From: Mesorhizobium sp. M4B.F.Ca.ET.058.02.1.1
Lineage (GTDB): Bacteria; Pseudomonadota; Alphaproteobacteria; Rhizobiales; Rhizobiaceae
Length of the DNA: 64,000 nt
NCBI RefSeq assembly: GCF_003952505.1
Contig: NZ_CP034450.1
Location: 3,968,001 to 4,032,000, forward strand
Direction: 5' to 3'
This document shows positions 60,888 through 64,000 of the stretch, piece by piece (position 1 is the first letter of the stretch; each line of letters starts with the position of its first letter). The notes under the pieces are model-generated. The model was not told the origin of the DNA, did no database searches, and worked only from the letters and a program-made list of their open reading frames with translations. The position numbers and the translations under genes were made by a program.

Positions 60888-60912
60888 CTCCCCGTGAACG
60901 GGGAGAAGGACG
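60888..60912 (+). repeat. Right half of the family D repeat split by IS110
   Basis: CTCCCCGTGAACGGGGAG followed by AAGGA, a perfect short hairpin. With the left half at 59736-59760 it reconstitutes a typical element. The CDGSH gene stop codon is immediately beyond. Confidence 0.75.
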
Positions 60913-61539
60913 CTACCCCACGAACCCCACCCTTTTATGCGAATTGTCACAGAACGGCTTGTTGGCTGAATGGCCGCAGCGGCAGAGGAAAACCCGCGTG
61001 GCGCGGTCGATGGTGTGGCCGGTGCCGGTGACGATCTCGGCATTGCCTTCGAGCTTGAGCGGACCGTTGACGGTCGGCGTGATCTTCAGTGGCCCGTCGC
61101 GGGCTTCGAGCGCAGGCGTGTCCTTCAGCGGCGGCTCGCCGGTGGCGGCAAAGCCCGCCTTGATATGGCTGTTGTCGCAGAACGGCTTGTTCTGCGACTG
61201 GCCGCAGCGGCAGAGCGTGGCGCGATGGAAGGTCTCGTCGCCGAGCACGATCTCGCCATGCACGGCCAGTGGGCCGTTTTCGCGCAGCCGCACGGTGTTG
61301 ACCACCGGCGGCTTCTCCTGCGGTCCGCCATCCTTGCGATGGTAGGTGATGGCGCCGGACGGGCAGTTCTCCGCCAGCGCCACGACCTTCTCGACGCTGG
61401 CCGCCTCGGGGTGGATCCATTCGCCCTTGGCGTTGGGCACGAAGACGTGCGGATTACCGAGCACGCAGTTGCGCGAATGGATGCAGCGCTTGCCGGAAAA
61501 GGAGACGTCGACCTTCTCGCTTTCGACCGTGCCTGCCAT
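60913..61539 (-). CDS. Fer4_19/CDGSH iron-sulfur protein
   Basis: 208 aa. N-terminal divergent ferredoxin domain (Cys19, Cys25, Cys59 in GKRCIHSRNC and ENCPSGAI), then two CDGSH-type 2Fe-2S motifs: Cys110, Cys112, Cys121, His125 (LCRCGQSQNKPFCDNSH) and Cys186, Cys188, Cys197, His201. Probably a redox or cluster-transfer protein, cytosolic. Its 3' end abuts the repeat carrying the IS110 insertion. Confidence 0.93.
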   Translation of the reverse strand: MAGTVESEKVDVSFSGKRCIHSRNCVLGNPHVFVPNAKGEWIHPEAASVEKVVALAENCPSGAITYHRKDGGPQEKPPVVNTVRLRENGPLAVHGEIVLGDETFHRATLCRCGQSQNKPFCDNSHIKAGFAATGEPPLKDTPALEARDGPLKITPTVNGPLKLEGNAEIVTGTGHTIDRATRVFLCRCGHSANKPFCDNSHKRVGFVG

Positions 61540-61614
61540 GGGTGGGGTCTCCTCTTGGGTGGAGACAGGCTAGGGCGAGGGTGGGAAGGGCGTCAAGTTG
61601 GCTGGAACGCCAAG

Positions 61615-61770
61615 TCTCCCCCTTGAGGGGGAGATGGCCGCGAAGCGGCCAGAGGGGTCGTTGCGCGTGAAGCGCCGACCTTGGCTCTCGCAGGAAGGGG
61701 CGCTTGCGTTTTACGCGAAGCGACCCCCTCTGTCGCCTTCGGCGACATCTCCCCCACGAGGGGGGAGATT
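61615..61770. repeat. Paired palindromic repeat, family C copy 3
   Basis: CTCCCCCTTGAGGGGGAGAT + GGCCGCGAAGCGGCC + AGAGGGG on the left and the opposite module CCCCCTCTGTCGCCTTCGGCGACATCTCCC on the right, with about 70 bp between. Occupies the gap between the CDGSH gene and the first small secreted Cys protein. Confidence 0.88.
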
Positions 61771-61775
61771 ATCGC

Positions 61776-62147
61776 TCACTCCACCAGGTTGATTTCCTCG
61801 GTCTCGCCGCCGCTGCAGGTGTAGCAGCAGTCTTCGCATTTTTCCTTGTTGCCGGGGCCGACGCCCCAATAGGTGCCCTCGTCGCCGTCGACCCATGCGC
61901 CGTAGCAGATCGATTCGCCCTCATCGCAGGAGATCGGCAGTTCCTTGGTCTCGCCGTCGTCGAGGTAGAAATCCTTGCCATTGCCCGGCCAGACATAGTC
62001 GCGGTCCTGGCTGTAGAGCTCGAGCCGCATGGCATTTGGATGGCCGTTCCTGATCTCGAAAGTGACGTCGCCGGCATGAGCGGCCGGCGCGGCCAGCGTG
62101 GCGATGAAGAACGCCGCAGCGATGCGGCGGGCGGTGAAGAAAGTCAT
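61776..62147 (-). CDS. Small secreted cysteine protein, paralogue 1
   Basis: 123 aa. Signal peptide MTFFTARRIAAAFFIATLAA..AHA, then a beta-rich domain (VTFEIRNGHPNAMRLELYSQDRDYVWPG, PISCDEGESICYGAWVDGD) and a C-terminal cysteine cluster. Six cysteines at 74, 81, 104, 107, 108, 111 give C-x6-C-x22-C-x2-CC-x2-C, the exact spacing of the neighbour. Possibly disulfide-bonded or metal-binding in the periplasm. Family not recognised. Confidence 0.8.
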   Translation of the reverse strand: MTFFTARRIAAAFFIATLAAPAAHAGDVTFEIRNGHPNAMRLELYSQDRDYVWPGNGKDFYLDDGETKELPISCDEGESICYGAWVDGDEGTYWGVGPGNKEKCEDCCYTCSGGETEEINLVE

Positions 62148-62278
62148 GGCAGTCCCCCGAAAAGAATCGGCCCCCATGGCCGATGGCGGGATGATGGCAT
62201 GGCGCGAGCCAATGCCAAGGGGCGGTGGCGAAATAACGGGCGGAATTTTGGGATTGGCGAAAGCGGCGGTGCCGGCCG

Positions 62279-62454
62279 ATCTCCCCCTTGAGGGGGAGAT
62301 GGCCGCGAAGCGGTCAGAGGGGGTCCTCGCGCGTGAAGCGCCAGCGTCATCTCTTGTCGCGCACAGCGTCTCTTGTCGCGCACAGCGTCGGCGCTCGACG
62401 CGCGGCGACCCCCTCTGTCGCCTTCGGCGACATCTCCCCCTCATGGGGGAGATC
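62279..62454. repeat. Paired palindromic repeat, family C copy 4, with 19-bp tandem duplication
   Basis: Same left and right modules as the other family C elements. Its linker contains an exact tandem duplication of a 19-bp unit (TCTCTTGTCGCGCACAGCG, 62350-62387). Separates the two small secreted Cys protein genes. Confidence 0.88.
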
Positions 62455-62465
62455 GGCGCCCCCCG

Positions 62466-62813
62466 TCACTCCGCCAGGTCGATCGTCTCGGTGGAATGCT
62501 CGACGCAGATGAAGCAGCATGTATCGCAGGGCTGGTCGTTGTCGGGGCCGACGCCGGCGGAGACCTGGTCGTCGCCATTGACCCAGGCGCCCCAGCAGAT
62601 GTTCTCGCCCGGATTGCAGGAGATAGGCACGGATTTGCGTGCGCCCGGACGGATGAGGAAGACCTTGTCGCCGCCCGGCCAGACCGTGTCGCGGTCGCGG
62701 CTGAACAGTTCCAGCGCGACGCCCTGCGACCGCTGGTTCCTGACGAACACCGACATGTCGTCGGCCTGGGCCGGCGTGGCGAGGAGAAGGGCGGCGAGCA
62801 GAGCGCGAATCAT
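62466..62813 (-). CDS. Small secreted cysteine protein, paralogue 2
   Basis: 115 aa. Signal peptide MIRALLAALLLATPAQA, then VFVRNQRSQGVALELFSRDRDTVWPGG and PISCNPGENICWGAWVNGDD, clearly homologous to paralogue 1. Cysteines 66, 73, 96, 99, 100, 103 keep identical spacing. Diverged tandem duplicate; GVGP and the CCxxC end are conserved. Function unknown. Confidence 0.8.
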   Translation of the reverse strand: MIRALLAALLLATPAQADDMSVFVRNQRSQGVALELFSRDRDTVWPGGDKVFLIRPGARKSVPISCNPGENICWGAWVNGDDQVSAGVGPDNDQPCDTCCFICVEHSTETIDLAE

Positions 62814-62862
62814 GGTGGGTCCCGGGGGAGTAGAGCACGGGTGGGGGAGCCGCGCGACCTCC

Positions 62863-63135
62863 CCTTCTCCCCTTGTGGGGTGAGAAGTGGTCCGCGTTAG
62901 CGGACGAAAAAGCCAATTGCTTGGCTTTTCGAGCTTCGAACGCCCTGAGCCTGCGAAGGGCCGGGCGGTGGCCGAGCGAAGCTCGGACGGATGAGGGGTG
63001 TTCCAGCTTGGCGTAAACCTCCGCCGGCGGCGAAAGGCGCGACACGGTCGCCAGCGCCTCACTCCGCTGGAACACCCCTCATCCGTCTCTGCGCTGCGCG
63101 CCGATCCACCTTCCCCCACAAGGGGGGAAGGGGGA
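62863..63135. repeat. Mosaic of inverted repeats (family D)
   Basis: The 325-bp gap 62814-63138 holds no gene. It contains a CTTCTCCCC/GGGGTGAGAAG hairpin (62863-62887), a hairpin AAAAGCCAA-TTGC-TTGGCTTTT (62908-62929) that could terminate transcription in either direction, a perfect 22-bp inverted repeat (62986-63007 with 63066-63087, core GATGAGGGGTGTTCCAGC), and CCTTCCCCCACAAGGGGGGAAGG at the right end. Confidence 0.8.
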
Positions 63136-63138
63136 GCT

Positions 63139-63648
63139 CTACCTATCCACCACCACATGCGGCGCGAATTTGCGGATCGCATCGATCATGTCGTCGCCGC
63201 GCACGTCGAGCGAGGAGACCTCCATGTGCACGATGGTCTTGCCGAACGGTAGGATCCGGTTCACCACATTGGCCGGCGCGTATTTGATGGCGTCGGGCGG
63301 CTCCTCGGTGAGCTCGAAATTGAGCATGGCCGAACCCTTGCCCGAGGTGAGGCGCACGCTCCGCACCTTCGTCCACGGCACCAGCACGTCGCCGGCGCGG
63401 CGGTCTCGAAAACCATGGGAGTCCAGCACGACCTGCACCGAGGTGTCGAAGGCGCCGCGCGCGAGGAAGAAGCCGAGCGCCAGGCAGCCCGCGCTGAGCA
63501 GCGCGATGACAAGCACATGCCCGCTTTTCGCCCCGGCCGCGATGCCCTGCACCACGCCGAAAGCGAAGATCGCGCCGATCAGCAGCGGCCCGATCGCCGG
63601 CAGGATTTTTCCCGTTGCGCTGTTGTGGAGTTCGAGCGGCGCGGTCAT
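63139..63648 (-). CDS. Membrane protein with PH-like cytoplasmic domain, unknown function
   Basis: 169 aa from MTAPLELHNSATG. Two transmembrane helices (LPAIGPLLIGAIFAFGVVQG and VLVIALLSAGCLALGFFLA) followed by a PH-like beta domain (VVLDSHGFRDRRAGDVLVPWTKVRSV, SSLDVRGDDMIDAIRKFAP). Resembles STM3941-type proteins in outline only. 11 bases downstream of the next gene, probable operon. Confidence 0.7.
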   Translation of the reverse strand: MTAPLELHNSATGKILPAIGPLLIGAIFAFGVVQGIAAGAKSGHVLVIALLSAGCLALGFFLARGAFDTSVQVVLDSHGFRDRRAGDVLVPWTKVRSVRLTSGKGSAMLNFELTEEPPDAIKYAPANVVNRILPFGKTIVHMEVSSLDVRGDDMIDAIRKFAPHVVVDR

Positions 63649-63659
63649 TTTTCCGCCCC

Positions 63660-64000
63660 TCACCGCTCGGGTTTCAGCAGCGTCCAGATCCAGCCGATGA
63701 AGGTGAGGACCAGGAACGGATAGCCGATCGCCGGCAGCGGCGCCGAAGTCGGCAGCAGCGGCGCGCCCCACAGGATCATCAGCGCCGAGACGGTGAACAG
63801 CAAGGCGGCGACGAGCCCGGCGAGCCGTGTCCAGAGCGCGAAAGTCGCCGGAGCGCTGACCATGACCAGCCCCGCCGCCCACAGCGCGATGCCGCCGACA
63901 TAGGAAGGCACGCTGGCCTGCAGCCCCGCCGCGTTGCCGGCCAGAAGCAGGCTTTCGCCGGCGAGGAAGGTCAGGAAGCCGGCCGCGACGAGATCATTGC
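63660..64000 (-). CDS. Polytopic membrane protein, partial at window edge
   Basis: The frame is open to the right edge and ends ...FLVLTFIGWIWTLLKPER. At least four hydrophobic helices are visible (AAGFLTFLAGESLLLAG, GGIALWAAGLVMVSAPATFA, LVAALLFTVSALMILWG, IGYPFLVLTFIGWIW). A GTG at 63911 could start a shorter form, but the open frame upstream is similarly hydrophobic, so the gene probably continues beyond the window. No family recognised. Confidence 0.65.
   Translation of the reverse strand, partial: NDLVAAGFLTFLAGESLLLAGNAAGLQASVPSYVGGIALWAAGLVMVSAPATFALWTRLAGLVAALLFTVSALMILWGAPLLPTSAPLPAIGYPFLVLTFIGWIWTLLKPER

Overview
The window looks like chromosomal DNA of a Mesorhizobium-like alphaproteobacterium (order Hyphomicrobiales/Rhizobiales). 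The evidence is uniformly high GC with strong codon-position bias, rhizobial protein sequences (PmtA beside dnaKJ, HisKA_3/LuxR pair, DUF6481, DUF805), the neighbourhood dapD-dapE-truA-fmt-def-rmuC, and several families of palindromic intergenic repeats of the kind common in this group. I saw no tRNA, rRNA or CRISPR array. The species assignment is inference.

Region 1-11 kb: an ECF sigma factor with its anti-sigma factor (cut by the window edge), an amidase, argB, a BchE-like B12/radical-SAM protein, an Lrp regulator divergent from phhA, a MarR regulator divergent from a 55-aa membrane protein, a GMC oxidoreductase translationally coupled to a 51-aa Tat-like leader protein, a diguanylate cyclase, and a pyrimidine 5'-nucleotidase. 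Region 11-15 kb is the most unusual chromosomal locus: three adjacent genes for small exported proteins built from Gly/Asn repeats (9-residue unit GxFNGNxNx), divergent from a soluble histidine kinase and a LuxR-type response regulator. A decayed second copy of the kinase 3' end lies between kinase and regulator, and a 12-bp inverted repeat lies in the divergent promoter region.

Region 15-27 kb is housekeeping: lysine/peptidoglycan precursor synthesis (dapD, dapE), ketopantoate reductase, truA, fmt and def (with a FitAB-type toxin-antitoxin module lodged between fmt and def), rmuC, a GFA protein and a CDF metal transporter. Region 27-38 kb carries a guanidinium exporter gene under a guanidine-II (mini-ykkC) riboswitch, two luciferase-like monooxygenases, an AI-2E family permease, arylamine N-acetyltransferase, an inositol monophosphatase with an apparent frameshift, and dnaK-dnaJ-pmtA with a sigma-32-type promoter. 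Region 38-51 kb carries pyrF, a four-gene De Ley-Doudoroff galactose operon (SDR dehydrogenase, dgoK, dgoA, SMP-30 lactonase), a GGDEF/EAL protein, a three-gene gtr-like glycosylation operon and gshB.

Region 51-64 kb holds an RTX protein, comM, malate synthase G, a lone hydantoinase A gene, an IS110-family element, a CDGSH iron-sulfur protein, and two paralogous small secreted cysteine proteins, interspersed with many palindromic repeats. The IS110 element has split one such repeat. Its 177-nt non-coding left end folds into a long stem-loop whose two inner sides match the element's own left and right insertion junctions, and it carries a copy of the element's right terminus; I read it as a bridge RNA with recognisable target and donor guides.
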